A DNA stretch of 64,000 nt from Streptomyces venezuelae (GTDB lineage: Bacteria > Actinomycetota > Actinomycetes > Streptomycetales > Streptomycetaceae), in assembly GCF_008642315.1 (NCBI RefSeq), contig NZ_CP029192.1, forward strand, positions 7,812,001 to 7,876,000, given 5' to 3'. How positions within the stretch are numbered: the first letter of the stretch is position 1; every line of letters starts with the position of its first letter. This document shows positions 33,758-42,371 of the stretch, in pieces. A program made the position numbers and the translations under genes. Under the pieces are notes generated by a model, which ran no database searches, was not told the origin of the DNA, and worked only from the letters and a program-made list of their open reading frames with translations.

Positions 33758-36700
33758 CGGGATGACCTTTCGGGTGAGTCGTGCGGCGCGGAGGGCGGTG
33801 ACGAGTTCGTCCACCCCGTGCGCGCGCAGCAGTGCGTAGTGGTCGGCCCGCAACCGGTTGATCCGGGGAGGCGCGGTCGACAGCGCGGGGCCGTGGCGGC
33901 GGCCGGGTCCGTGTCCGTGGTCGATGAAGGAGTCCTGGTCACCGGCGGCCCGGAACACGGTGACCGGCGCGGTGACCCGGTGCCCCGTCATGTCCTCGGG
34001 CCCGTACTCGAACAGGTACGTCAGCCGCACCACGGCGACGATCCTGCGCACCAGCTCGCGGTCCAGATGCTCGAACCGGTCGCAGAGGCACGCGACGAAG
34101 GACTCCTCGTCGTGGGTCGACGCCAGGCATTCGGCGATCGCGGACCGCTGGATGTTCCCGGCGAAAACGGAGTAGAGAATGGCGACGAAGGCGGGGTCGG
34201 TGAAGTCGACCGACGCCCCCGTGGGCGCACCGTCCCGTGCCTCCACGGTCTCCACGGGCGGCTTGCCGGGCGCCAGGAGGATCACCTCGTCGACGCGCTC
34301 CCCGGCCTGTTCCAGCTGCCGGGCCACCGCGAAGGCGACCCGGGCCCCGAAGGAGTAACCCCACAGCGTGTACGGTCCCTTCGGCTGCGCCTGCCGGATG
34401 AGCTCGATGTCCTTCGCGACCATCTCGTCGAACGTCGGGTACGCGCGCTCGCCCGGGTTGATGCCGTACGCCTGGACGCCGAGGAACGGCCGCGCGAGGC
34501 CGAGCCTGCCGGCCAGCAGCCGCAGACTCATGGGGTAGCCGCCGAGGCCGGGCCAGCAGAACACCGGCCGCCCGTCGTCCGGGCCGCCGAGCCGCACCAG
34601 ACGGGACAGCGCGGTGGTGGGCGTACGGTCGACGAGCCGCGCGAGACCAGCGACGGTCGGCGCGTCGAACAGCACCTGGAGCGGCAGGGAACTGCCCAGC
34701 TCCCGGTTGATCCGGCCGACCAGGTTGACGGCGGTCAGCGAATGGCCGCCGATGGCGAAGAAGTTGTCCCGGATCGAGACCCGCTCCTGTCGCAGCACCT
34801 CGCGCCACAGCGCGGCGACCGCCTCCTCGGTGGGCGTGCGCGGCGGTACGACCGGTGCGTCGGCGTCGTCGACGGCTGCCTGGTCCAGCTCGCGCAGGGC
34901 CTGGTGGTCGATCTTGCCGTTGGGGGTGAGCGGGAAGGAGTCGAGGACGGTGACGCGGTTGGGCACCATGTACGGAGGCAGGGTCTCGGCGAGGTTCTCC
35001 TTGAGGATCTCGGCGGGACCCCGCATATGCACGGCGTCCTCCTTCATGCCCTCGCTGAGCCGCTGCTCCTCGCTGACCCGGCCGCCCACGGCGAAATAGG
35101 AGGCCGTTTCGGCGCGGGGTGCGGAGTTCGCACCGCCGGATTCGGATGCGAGGAGAGCCGTGATGCGCCGGGCCGATGCCAGCGGGTGGCCGGTCTCCGA
35201 GCTGTAGCCGGAGGACATGAGCCCCAGGCCGATGTCGTTCATCTGGAGGCGCTGCAGCTCCCGGCCGAGGTCGGCGTAGCGCTGCCAGGGCGCCGCGGCC
35301 CGCCCGATCATGCTGACCCCGAAGCTGGACCGTGCGTAGACCTCCTGGTTGATGGCGATGACGTCCTGCTTGCGGATCAGCGCATCGGAGATCCGCACCA
35401 AATCCCCGTCGCGGTACCGGTACTGGCCCTCGGCGAGATCGGCGATCCGGCCGGGGTGCGCCTGCACGTACACGTCGACGGGGCGGGGCGCGGCCGGCGC
35501 GGCGGCCGTCTCCACCTCGTACGTGCCCAGGTAGAGGTCCTCGTCCGGGCAGCGCAGCACGTCCTTGACGCCGGGTTCGTCCGCGCGGGCGTCGACGCGC
35601 AGCCCGCACTCGGGGAGCACGTGGTCGAACAGCCCGACCATGTGCCCCGCCTCGAACCCCAGCACCTCCCGGATGTTGTTCCGGTAGACCGGCTCGATGG
35701 CGGACCGGCGCCCGACGAAGTGGACCCGCATCCTGGGCGCGGTCCCGGTGGTGGCGGGCGCGGACGCGGGGGCGATCGGCGTGAGGTGGTGGCCGACCGG
35801 GTGGTAGTAGTAGTGGCCCGCCTCCAGGCCGGCGATGCCGGACAGTTCCAGGTAGAGCTGGGTGGCGTAGAGGGAGCCGGGGGAGGCGTAGCCGTACTTG
35901 GGCAGGAGGCGTTCGCCGCTGGGGAACTGTCCGAAGTGGCGCAGCAGGGCACCGAGTTCGTCCAGGGCCAGGGTGGCCGGGTCGCGGGGTGCGGCGGTTC
36001 CCTCGGCCGGCGGGGTGAGCAGGGCAAGGAGGTCGTCGCGGGTGACGGGGCCGCCCTCGTAGAAGCGGTACGTCTTGCGGGCGAACACGGTGCGGCGCTG
36101 CCGGACCGTCGCGGCCCGCCCCGGTAACTCCACGACGGACCGGCCCACGTCCTCGCGCACTCCCAAGTTTCCCAGCTGAGCCTTGAGTTGAAGTTTGCTC
36201 CGCTTGGACTGATGGTGGGCGCCGTGGTTGCCCTGGTCCATCAACGCGGCGCGTTCGGGGTCGAGTTCCACGAAGGCGACGAGGTTGGCGCCGGTCCGCG
36301 GGTCTTCGCGGACCAGCACGGCGGCGGACTTCACCCAGTCGTGCTTCTCGACGGACACCTTGATCTCGTCGAGCTCGACCCGGAAGCCGCGCAGCTTGAC
36401 CTGGCTGTCGGTGCGGCCGAGGAACTGCACGGTGCCGTCCGCGTTCCACCGGGCCAGGTCTCCGGTGCGGTAGAGACGGGTGGCGCGGGCCGCCCCACCA
36501 CCGGTGACGAACCGGTCCGCGGTCAGTTCGGGGTTGTTCAGGTAGCCGCGGGCCAACTGGGGCCCCGCTATGTACAGTTCACCGGACTCGCCCGACGCGA
36601 CCGGCCGACGATCGGCGTCGAGGACATGGAAGCGCATCCCGCGCACGGGCCGCCCGATGGGCAGATGCTCCGGAGCGTGCCGGAGGGCGTGCCGGTCCAC

Positions 36701-37672
36701 ACGGTGGGAGGAGGCGTTGATGGTGCACTCGCTCGGGCCGTACAGATTGACGAGGTCGCAGCCGGGCAGCGCGTCGAGGAGCTCGGTCGCCAGACTCCTG
36801 GTGAGCGCCTCGCCGCCGCTGAAGACCTGGGAGAGCGAGGTGCAGTCGGCGAGCCGGCCGGTGTCGGCGAGTGCCTGCAACAGGGTCGGCACGCCCTGGA
36901 GGGTGGTCACACCGTTGGCAAGGATCAGGTCGACGAGTCCGCCCGGGTCGGCGTAGACCCCCGGTTCGCTCATCACGACGCGAGCGCCGCAGGCCGGGGC
37001 GAGGATCTCCCACTGCGCGGCGTCGAAGCTCAGCGGCGTCTTCTGCAGCACGGTCTTCGTCCGGTCGAGCCCCTGCTCGTCGGCCAGCCAGCGCATCTGG
37101 TGGACGATGCTGTGGTGCTCGATCCCGATGCCCTTGGGATGGCCCGTGCTTCCGGAGGTGTAGATGACGTACGCCAGGTCATCACCCCGCACGCGAGACC
37201 GTGCCGGCTCCACGGGATTCCATGCCTGCGTGGCGGCGTGCACCTCGGCGGCGCCCTCCTCCCCGGCGAGGGTGAGGATCCGCGTCTCCGGTGGAGCCAG
37301 GGCCGCCAACCGGTCGGACAGGGAGGCGTCCGTCAGGACGACCCTGGTCCGTGAGTCCGTGACCATGTAACGCACGCGCTCGTCGGGATACTCGGGCGAC
37401 AGCGGAAGATAGGCGGCGCCCGCGCGCAGCACGCCCCAGACGCTCACCATGAGGTCGACGGACGGCGGCAGGAAGATGCCGACGGGTTCATCCGCCGCGA
37501 CGCCCGCGTGCCGCAGGCGTTCCGCCAGATTCCCGCTCCGCTCGCCGAGCTGCTGAAAGGTCAGTCTGTCCGCGCCGCAGGAGACGGCGGTCCTGTCGGG
37601 CTGGGCGAGAACGGCCGCGCGCAGCATGTCTGGCAGGGAAAATTCGTGGGGCCCCGTGGGGTTCGTCATCAT
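33533..37672 (-). CDS. Indigoidine-synthetase-like NRPS (A-Ox-T-TE) with C-terminal tautomerase domain
   Basis: A 1379-residue single-module synthetase. Adenylation domain: about 20-460 plus 890-925, with YTSGSTGHPKG, LVNLYGPSECT, YRTGDLARW and Lys920 in TPNGKID. An FMN-type oxidase/dehydrogenase domain (about 470-870) is inserted between A8 and A10, as in BpsA/IndC, including MDQGNHGAHH and FARKTYRFYEGG. Carrier domain: about 945-1010, Ser978 in IGGHSL. Thioesterase: about 1035-1290, Ser1107 in GYSFGAR, His1278. A PptA-like tautomerase (about 1306-1379) is added, beyond the roughly 1280 residues of BpsA. The pocket reads D217, A218, W221, Q259, V283, S285, L310, I318, N319, compatible with the glutamine use of this class. 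ATG 37672 is chosen; 37669 is in frame. Confidence 0.93.
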   Translation of the reverse strand: MMTNPTGPHEFSLPDMLRAAVLAQPDRTAVSCGADRLTFQQLGERSGNLAERLRHAGVAADEPVGIFLPPSVDLMVSVWGVLRAGAAYLPLSPEYPDERVRYMVTDSRTRVVLTDASLSDRLAALAPPETRILTLAGEEGAAEVHAATQAWNPVEPARSRVRGDDLAYVIYTSGSTGHPKGIGIEHHSIVHQMRWLADEQGLDRTKTVLQKTPLSFDAAQWEILAPACGARVVMSEPGVYADPGGLVDLILANGVTTLQGVPTLLQALADTGRLADCTSLSQVFSGGEALTRSLATELLDALPGCDLVNLYGPSECTINASSHRVDRHALRHAPEHLPIGRPVRGMRFHVLDADRRPVASGESGELYIAGPQLARGYLNNPELTADRFVTGGGAARATRLYRTGDLARWNADGTVQFLGRTDSQVKLRGFRVELDEIKVSVEKHDWVKSAAVLVREDPRTGANLVAFVELDPERAALMDQGNHGAHHQSKRSKLQLKAQLGNLGVREDVGRSVVELPGRAATVRQRRTVFARKTYRFYEGGPVTRDDLLALLTPPAEGTAAPRDPATLALDELGALLRHFGQFPSGERLLPKYGYASPGSLYATQLYLELSGIAGLEAGHYYYHPVGHHLTPIAPASAPATTGTAPRMRVHFVGRRSAIEPVYRNNIREVLGFEAGHMVGLFDHVLPECGLRVDARADEPGVKDVLRCPDEDLYLGTYEVETAAAPAAPRPVDVYVQAHPGRIADLAEGQYRYRDGDLVRISDALIRKQDVIAINQEVYARSSFGVSMIGRAAAPWQRYADLGRELQRLQMNDIGLGLMSSGYSSETGHPLASARRITALLASESGGANSAPRAETASYFAVGGRVSEEQRLSEGMKEDAVHMRGPAEILKENLAETLPPYMVPNRVTVLDSFPLTPNGKIDHQALRELDQAAVDDADAPVVPPRTPTEEAVAALWREVLRQERVSIRDNFFAIGGHSLTAVNLVGRINRELGSSLPLQVLFDAPTVAGLARLVDRTPTTALSRLVRLGGPDDGRPVFCWPGLGGYPMSLRLLAGRLGLARPFLGVQAYGINPGERAYPTFDEMVAKDIELIRQAQPKGPYTLWGYSFGARVAFAVARQLEQAGERVDEVILLAPGKPPVETVEARDGAPTGASVDFTDPAFVAILYSVFAGNIQRSAIAECLASTHDEESFVACLCDRFEHLDRELVRRIVAVVRLTYLFEYGPEDMTGHRVTAPVTVFRAAGDQDSFIDHGHGPGRRHGPALSTAPPRINRLRADHYALLRAHGVDELVTALRAARLTRKVIPVPHVNIKHFPNNLEEAQLSALVDAITSAVRTAFSVDEGVVSIALEPVAQDVWNERVYIPEIVEDPGHLVKSPDY

Positions 37673-38394
37673 TCTCTGACCTGAAATCCGTAGAATTTTG
37701 GGATACGTCATTGCAGAGATTCGCCGACGGTCGACGACCATCGCGGCGCAAGAGCAGCCGAAACAGGCTGAAAAATGGAAAGGGCGCGACGAAACGCGAT
37801 TACGGGTGCTTGCCCACGTGGATTTCGTCTCGACCGAAATGCGCTGAAGTGCGCGTCAAGCGCGTGCCGTGCATGTCAGGCAGTACGGGGTGTGACATGC
37901 GGACGAGCGGCCGCCTGCGGTGAAGGCCCAGAGGGCTCAGCAGCGGGAACCGGTGTGCCGAATCGCCTCAAGGAATTTCACGTACATGCCTTTACACTCT
38001 CCCCGTTTTGACTGATCGGCTTGCGATCGAGCGGTACGGATCAAAGGATCCGACATCGAATTCCTGATACCGGCAAGCCGTCTCTAGTTGAGCGCTCACC
38101 TTAATTCCTGGGAACGCCGCTTGTAAAACACTAATTTCGATGCATTACTCAGGAGATGGCCTGACTGCATGACTTGGGGGCGCTCGATCGGCATCCGGTT
38201 GTGCCGCGTGACGGCATGCGGGCGCACGCGTGCTGGCGAAACGGGCGTCCGCTTTACAGCCGCCGCGTTCCGGCAAGGGTCGGCCAGTTGGCCGGATATG
38301 GGGGTTGACGTAACGCCCGGCGCGATGGCCTCGGGTCACTTCCCGCTCAGGACGCGGCAAGGGGCAACAGGACGCGCAGGCGTACGGCCCTTGC
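37673..38394. other. Gene-free region upstream of the NRPS operon (about 720 bp)
   Basis: The region is poorer in GC than its neighbours, especially around 37960-38150, and I see no open frame with convincing codon bias. It must contain the promoter of the NRPS operon. It holds AATT-rich patches (AGGAATT near 37971, GAATTCC near 38058), a perfect TGAGCGCTCA palindrome at 38089-38098 and a TTGACT hexamer at 38008-38013 on the plus strand without a clear -10. A transferred-island boundary or a lost regulator gene is possible but not shown. Confidence 0.5.
38089..38098. promoter_or_regulatory. TGAGCGCTCA palindrome (candidate operator) upstream of the NRPS operon
   Basis: The 10-bp palindrome is perfect, and the flanks extend it as AG-t-TGAGCGCTCA-c-CT. 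It is in the middle of the gene-free region, about 420 bases upstream of the NRPS start. It looks like a TetR- or GntR-type operator core, but there is no regulator gene adjacent. Confidence 0.45.
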
Positions 38395-39609
38395 TCAGGG
38401 GCGGGTCGTGTAGCCGATCACGGCGGCGACACCTGCGAGCACGGCCACGCTGGTGAGCGCGGTGGGGAGGGTGAACCAGTCGGCCATGAAGCCGATGGCG
38501 GGCGGGCCGAGGAGCATGCCGCCGTAGCCGAGGGTGGAGGCGGTGGCGACACCGCCCGGCCCGGCCAGCGCACCCGCGCGCTCGAAGGCGACGGGGAAGA
38601 TGTTGGCGAGGCCGAGACCGGTGACGGCGAAGCCGAGCAGTGCCAGCCATACGGTCGGGGCGAGCGCGCCGAGCAGCATGCCGGCGGCCGCCGTGGCGCC
38701 GCCGGCGACGAGTATCGGGGTCTGGCCGAGCCGCTCCAGCAGGGTGGTTCCGCCGAGCCGGCCGAGGGTCATGGCGAAGGCGAAGCAGGAGTAGCCGGCG
38801 GCGGCGATGCCCGGGTGGGCGGCCAGATCCTGTTCGAGGTGGAGGGCGCCCCAGTCGGCGAGTGCGCCCTCGCCGAAGGCGGTGCAGAGCGCGATGAGAC
38901 CGAAGACGAGAACGAGGCGGCGGGTGCGGGTGTCGAGGCGGGGGGTGCGGGTGCCCGGGGCGGGCCCGCCCTCGCGCTCCTGGCTGCTGTCCGCGGGCGC
39001 CGGAGGCTCGATCCGCAGCAGGGCGCGTCCGGCGACGCCGGTCACGAGCAGGCCGATCACGGTGAGGCCCAGCAGATGGCGCGTGGGGGAGAGGGAGCCC
39101 GCGATCAGCCCGCCGAGTCCCGCGCCGGCCATGCCGCCGAGGCTGAACGCCGCGTGGAAGCTGGGCATGATCGGGCGGCGCAGCGCGGCCACGAGGTCGA
39201 CGGCGGCACTGTTGAAGGCGACGTTGATGCCTCCGTACGCCGCCCCGAAGATCAACAGCACCGCGCCCAGAGCAGGTGCCGAGTGTGTCAGGGGAGGCAG
39301 GGCCACGCTGAGGGAGAGCAGTACGCCGCAGGCGACGGTCACGGGGTGGGTGCCGAAGCGGCGGCAGAGCCGTCCGGTCAGCGTCATCGTGATGACGGCG
39401 CCGACGGAGACCCCGAGCAGCGCGAGCCCGAGATCGCTGGCCGACGCGCCCGTCTGGTCCTTGATCGCGGGGATGCGGACGACCCACCCGGCGAAGATGA
39501 ATCCGTCCAGGGCGAAGAAGAGCGTGAGGATGACGCGGAGACGGCGCAGGCCGGGGGGCGTGGGGGAGGATCGCGACGCTGCGGTCCCGATTTTGTTTAG
39601 TAGCGGCAC
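38395..39609 (-). CDS. MFS transporter paired with a ROK regulator
   Basis: A 404-residue MFS protein with about 12 membrane segments. Conserved parts include TGRLCRRFGTHPV after helix 2, GAAYGGINVAFNSAAVD and ALADWGALHLEQDL. The N-terminal start is set at GTG 39609 because a TACTCT -10-like hexamer (minus strand) lies six bases upstream, suggesting a leaderless mRNA; the frame is open far upstream but only as an antisense shadow of the ROK gene. The divergent ROK regulator suggests a sugar or sugar-like substrate. An inverted repeat overlaps the start codon. Confidence 0.88.
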   Translation of the reverse strand: MPLLNKIGTAASRSSPTPPGLRRLRVILTLFFALDGFIFAGWVVRIPAIKDQTGASASDLGLALLGVSVGAVITMTLTGRLCRRFGTHPVTVACGVLLSLSVALPPLTHSAPALGAVLLIFGAAYGGINVAFNSAAVDLVAALRRPIMPSFHAAFSLGGMAGAGLGGLIAGSLSPTRHLLGLTVIGLLVTGVAGRALLRIEPPAPADSSQEREGGPAPGTRTPRLDTRTRRLVLVFGLIALCTAFGEGALADWGALHLEQDLAAHPGIAAAGYSCFAFAMTLGRLGGTTLLERLGQTPILVAGGATAAAGMLLGALAPTVWLALLGFAVTGLGLANIFPVAFERAGALAGPGGVATASTLGYGGMLLGPPAIGFMADWFTLPTALTSVAVLAGVAAVIGYTTRP

Positions 39610-39612
39610 AAA
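39592..39612. promoter_or_regulatory. TTTGT-N11-ACAAA inverted repeat over the MFS start (candidate ROK operator)
   Basis: TTTGT at 39592-39596 and ACAAA at 39608-39612 form an inverted repeat whose AT-rich arms stand out in GC-rich DNA. It overlaps the predicted leaderless start of the MFS gene, so bound protein would block transcription. The neighbouring ROK protein is the natural candidate. Confidence 0.5.
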
Positions 39613-39786
39613 GTCAGAGTAGGGGTGCGCGCGGGGCGCGGACAAGACGAGTGCGCGGCGGTTCGCGCGAGGTCGACGTGGCCGGGTGGGTGACGGCGCG
39701 ACGGCGTACGCGGCGGTGCGGGGAGGGGACGGCAGGATGACGAACGAACGGCGGGGGCGTGTACGGATCATGGGAGACTCGCCCTC

Positions 39787-41019
39787 ATGAACGGCAAGGC
39801 TGACCCCCGTGCCGAGGGGGAAGTGACCACGCGTACCCGCCTGGAGCGAGGGCGCGGCGCGCTGGGCCCCGCGCTCGAACTGGTCCACACCGGGCGTGCC
39901 CCCACCCGTGCCGTGCTCACCGCGGAGCTGGGCGTCACCCGCGCCACGGCGGGCGCGGTCGCCGCCGAACTGGAGGCGCTCGGGCTGATCCGGATCGACG
40001 CGAAGCCGAGCGCGGCAGCGGGCTCGCAGGGCAGGCCCTCGCACCGGCTCGCCGTCGCCGAGGCGGGGCCCGTGGCACTCGCCGCGCAGGTGCACGCCGA
40101 CGGGTTCAGGGCCGCGCTGGTCGGGCTCGGCGGCGGCATCGTGGCGACGGCGCCGGGCTGCGAGACCGTCGACGCCGATCCCGCACAGGTCCTCGGAGCG
40201 GTCGTCGACGCGGGCGCGCGGCTGCTGCGCGAGACCGGGCGGCGGTGTGTGGGCGCGGGCCTCGCCGTGCCGTCCGCGGTCGCCAAGCCGGAGGGCACCG
40301 CTCTCAACCCGCTGCACCTGGCGTGGCCCGCGGGCGCGCCGGTCAGCGAGATCTTCGCGGAGTGCGTACGGGACGCGGGCATCGAGGGGCCGGCCTTCGC
40401 GGGCAACGACGTGAACCTCGCCGCCATCGCCGAGCACCGCCACGGCGCGGGCCGCGGCGCCCGGGACCTGCTGTGCGTGGCGACCGGGCACCGGGGCGTC
40501 GGCGGCGCCCTCGTCCTCGACGGCCGCCTGCACACCGGGAGTTCGGGCCTGGCCCTGGAGGTGGGGCACCTCACCGTGCACTCCGAGGGCCGACCGTGCT
40601 ACTGCGGAAGCCGGGGCTGCCTGGACGTCGAGACGGACCCCCTGGCCTTCCTGACGGCGGCGGGCCGCGAGCCGGGCCCCGAGGGACTGCTCGTGCAGGC
40701 CCGCGAACTGCTCCGCGGCGCCTACGACGACCCGTCCGTGCGCTCCGCCGCCGAGGCCCTCATCGACCGGCTCGGTCTCGGACTCGCCGGCCTGGTCAAC
40801 ATCCTCAACCCCGACCGCATCATCCTCGGCGGTCTGCACCGCGCGCTCCTGGAGGCGGACCCGGAACGGCTGCGCGCGGTCGTCGCGGACCGGAGCCTGT
40901 GGGGACGCAGCGGCGGCGTACCGATCCTGGCGTGCACCCTGGACCACAACAGCCTGGTGGGGGCAGCCGAGTTGGCGTGGCAGCCGGTCCTTGACGACCC
41001 GCTGGGAGCGTTGGGGTAG
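39787..41019 (+). CDS. ROK family transcriptional regulator
   Basis: A 410-residue ROK protein: an N-terminal winged helix-turn-helix (about 30-75, RAVLTAELGVTRATAGAVAA), then a ROK sugar-kinase-like domain. The zinc-binding segment CYCGSRGCLDVE is intact, with EVGHLTVH before it. The kinase-type phosphate-binding motif is weak (ATGHRGVGGALV), in keeping with a regulator rather than a kinase. ATG 39787 follows GGGAG. It is divergent from the MFS gene 177 bases away, and likely represses it until a sugar ligand binds. Confidence 0.9.
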   Translation: MNGKADPRAEGEVTTRTRLERGRGALGPALELVHTGRAPTRAVLTAELGVTRATAGAVAAELEALGLIRIDAKPSAAAGSQGRPSHRLAVAEAGPVALAAQVHADGFRAALVGLGGGIVATAPGCETVDADPAQVLGAVVDAGARLLRETGRRCVGAGLAVPSAVAKPEGTALNPLHLAWPAGAPVSEIFAECVRDAGIEGPAFAGNDVNLAAIAEHRHGAGRGARDLLCVATGHRGVGGALVLDGRLHTGSSGLALEVGHLTVHSEGRPCYCGSRGCLDVETDPLAFLTAAGREPGPEGLLVQARELLRGAYDDPSVRSAAEALIDRLGLGLAGLVNILNPDRIILGGLHRALLEADPERLRAVVADRSLWGRSGGVPILACTLDHNSLVGAAELAWQPVLDDPLGALG

Positions 41020-41070
41020 GGCCGCCCCCCCCACGGAACCGCGGCCGTCTGCGCGCGCACGGCGACACCC

Positions 41071-42225
41071 TCAACCGGAGCGCCGCACGCGCTCCGCGAT
41101 GCCGTCGGTCAGCTCCAGTTGGCCGTCCTCCAGGTTCCAGTTCCCCTTCTGGTACGCGTGGTTGCTTACCCAGAACACCAGGATCCGCCGGCGTCGGTAC
41201 TCCGCGACGGTCGCCAGCGACCAGTCGTTGCCGCCGTCGTGCCAGGCGACCCGGCCGTCGGGGGAGTCGACGACGACCCAGCCGTAGCCGTACGAGCCGT
41301 CCAGCTCCGGCACCCGCACCTGAGGGGCGAGCAGCTTCCGTTTCGCCGCCTCGGAGAGGACGGTGCCGCCGGTGAGGGCGCGGTGCCAGCGGAACATGTC
41401 CCGGGCGGTGGAGAGCATTCCGCCGTTGCCGCGCAGATTCCAGTACGGGCCGTCGGGCGCCCACGGGTGATCCATCGGCCGTCCCTGGGCCCGCCCGTTC
41501 CGGTCGTACTCGACGGCCACTTGCGCGCGGTCCCAGGCAGGCAGTACGTAGCCGGTGCGGGTCATCCCGGCGGGCCGGAACAGACGCTCCGCGAGGAAAC
41601 GCTCGTAGCTCTGTCCCGAGACCTTCTCGACGATCGCGGCCAGCAGGCTGTAGCCGACGTTCGAGTAGTGGAACTCCTGGCCCGGCGCCGATCGCAGCGG
41701 TGCCTTCATCGCTCCCGCGAGCATCTCCGCGCGCGACACCGGCTCGTAGTCGTCACCGAGCCCCTCGGGCAGGCCGGCCGTGTGCGTGAGGAGCTGGTGC
41801 AGGGTGATGTCCCGCTTGTCCTCGGGGACGGGGCCGAGATAACGGTCGATCCGGTCGGTGACCCGCAGTTCGCCCGCCATCTCCAGCTTCAGGACGGCCG
41901 CGGCGGTGAACTGCTTCGTGATGGACATGACGTCGTACACGGTGTCGCACGTGGCCGGGGTCTTCGCCGCGCGGTCGGCGAGACCGCGTCCCGCGCAGTG
42001 CCCCAGATCGTCGCCACGGGCGGCGGCGACGGTGATGCCGGGCCCCGCGGGGAGAACCGCGTCGAGGTAGTGGTCCACAGCCGGGTCGTGCGGGTCCGAC
42101 GACCGGACCGGCGCCTCCCTCGCCCGAACGCCATCGGACTCCGTGCCGGTCACGGCGGGAGCGGCGTTCGAGCATCCGGCGAGGGCGAGTACGAGCGACA
42201 GCGCGAGGGAACCGAGGCGATGCAC
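41071..42225 (-). CDS. Lipoprotein serine hydrolase, S12 beta-lactamase/D-Ala-D-Ala carboxypeptidase family
   Basis: A 384-residue exported hydrolase. The signal peptide ends in lipobox LALAGC with Cys18, so the enzyme is probably anchored to the outer face of the membrane. The SxxK motif is SITK (Ser101, Lys104), followed by LLTHTAGLPEG and the YxN motif HYSNVGY; the third motif is HDGG near residue 345, replacing KTG as in many class C-like proteins. Substrates may be D-amino-acid peptides, esters or beta-lactams. GTG 42225 is preceded by GGAGG. The divergent gene encodes an HTH membrane protein. Confidence 0.92.
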   Translation of the reverse strand: MHRLGSLALSLVLALAGCSNAAPAVTGTESDGVRAREAPVRSSDPHDPAVDHYLDAVLPAGPGITVAAARGDDLGHCAGRGLADRAAKTPATCDTVYDVMSITKQFTAAAVLKLEMAGELRVTDRIDRYLGPVPEDKRDITLHQLLTHTAGLPEGLGDDYEPVSRAEMLAGAMKAPLRSAPGQEFHYSNVGYSLLAAIVEKVSGQSYERFLAERLFRPAGMTRTGYVLPAWDRAQVAVEYDRNGRAQGRPMDHPWAPDGPYWNLRGNGGMLSTARDMFRWHRALTGGTVLSEAAKRKLLAPQVRVPELDGSYGYGWVVVDSPDGRVAWHDGGNDWSLATVAEYRRRRILVFWVSNHAYQKGNWNLEDGQLELTDGIAERVRRSG

Positions 42226-42371
42226 GCGGGCCTCCAAGACAACGACGACAGTGACGAGGCCGAGACTGACCGGCGGTCCGGGGCTCGCTCGACGCATGAG
42301 CTGTTCGAGGTTGTGCGAGTTTCCGTTCACGCAGGTCAGCGGAGTACGCAGAAACCGGAGGAGCCCCACAC

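Noticed and set aside
26843..36127. Several long plus-strand frames opposite the NRPS/ATP-grasp operon
   Set aside because: All are antisense to genes with intact catalytic motifs. The translations are dominated by Arg, Asp, Gly and His and show no domains; an overlapping-gene claim is not supported.
26360..37672. Cluster interpreted simply as an indigoidine pigment locus
   Set aside because: The NRPS is of that type, but the SAT, ATP-grasp and cysteine-synthase genes have no role in indigoidine formation, and the IndA/IndB-type partner genes are absent from the window.
37711..38456. Small plus- and minus-strand frames in the gap upstream of the NRPS operon
   Set aside because: Codon use does not match the neighbours, no ribosome-binding site is convincing, and no motif is recognisable. 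A short peptide gene cannot be excluded but is not supported.
41020..41046. GGCCGC/GCGGCC stem with a run of eight C in the loop, considered as terminator
   Set aside because: Only a 6-bp stem with a loop of about 15 bases; too weak to assign among many GC-rich self-complementary stretches.
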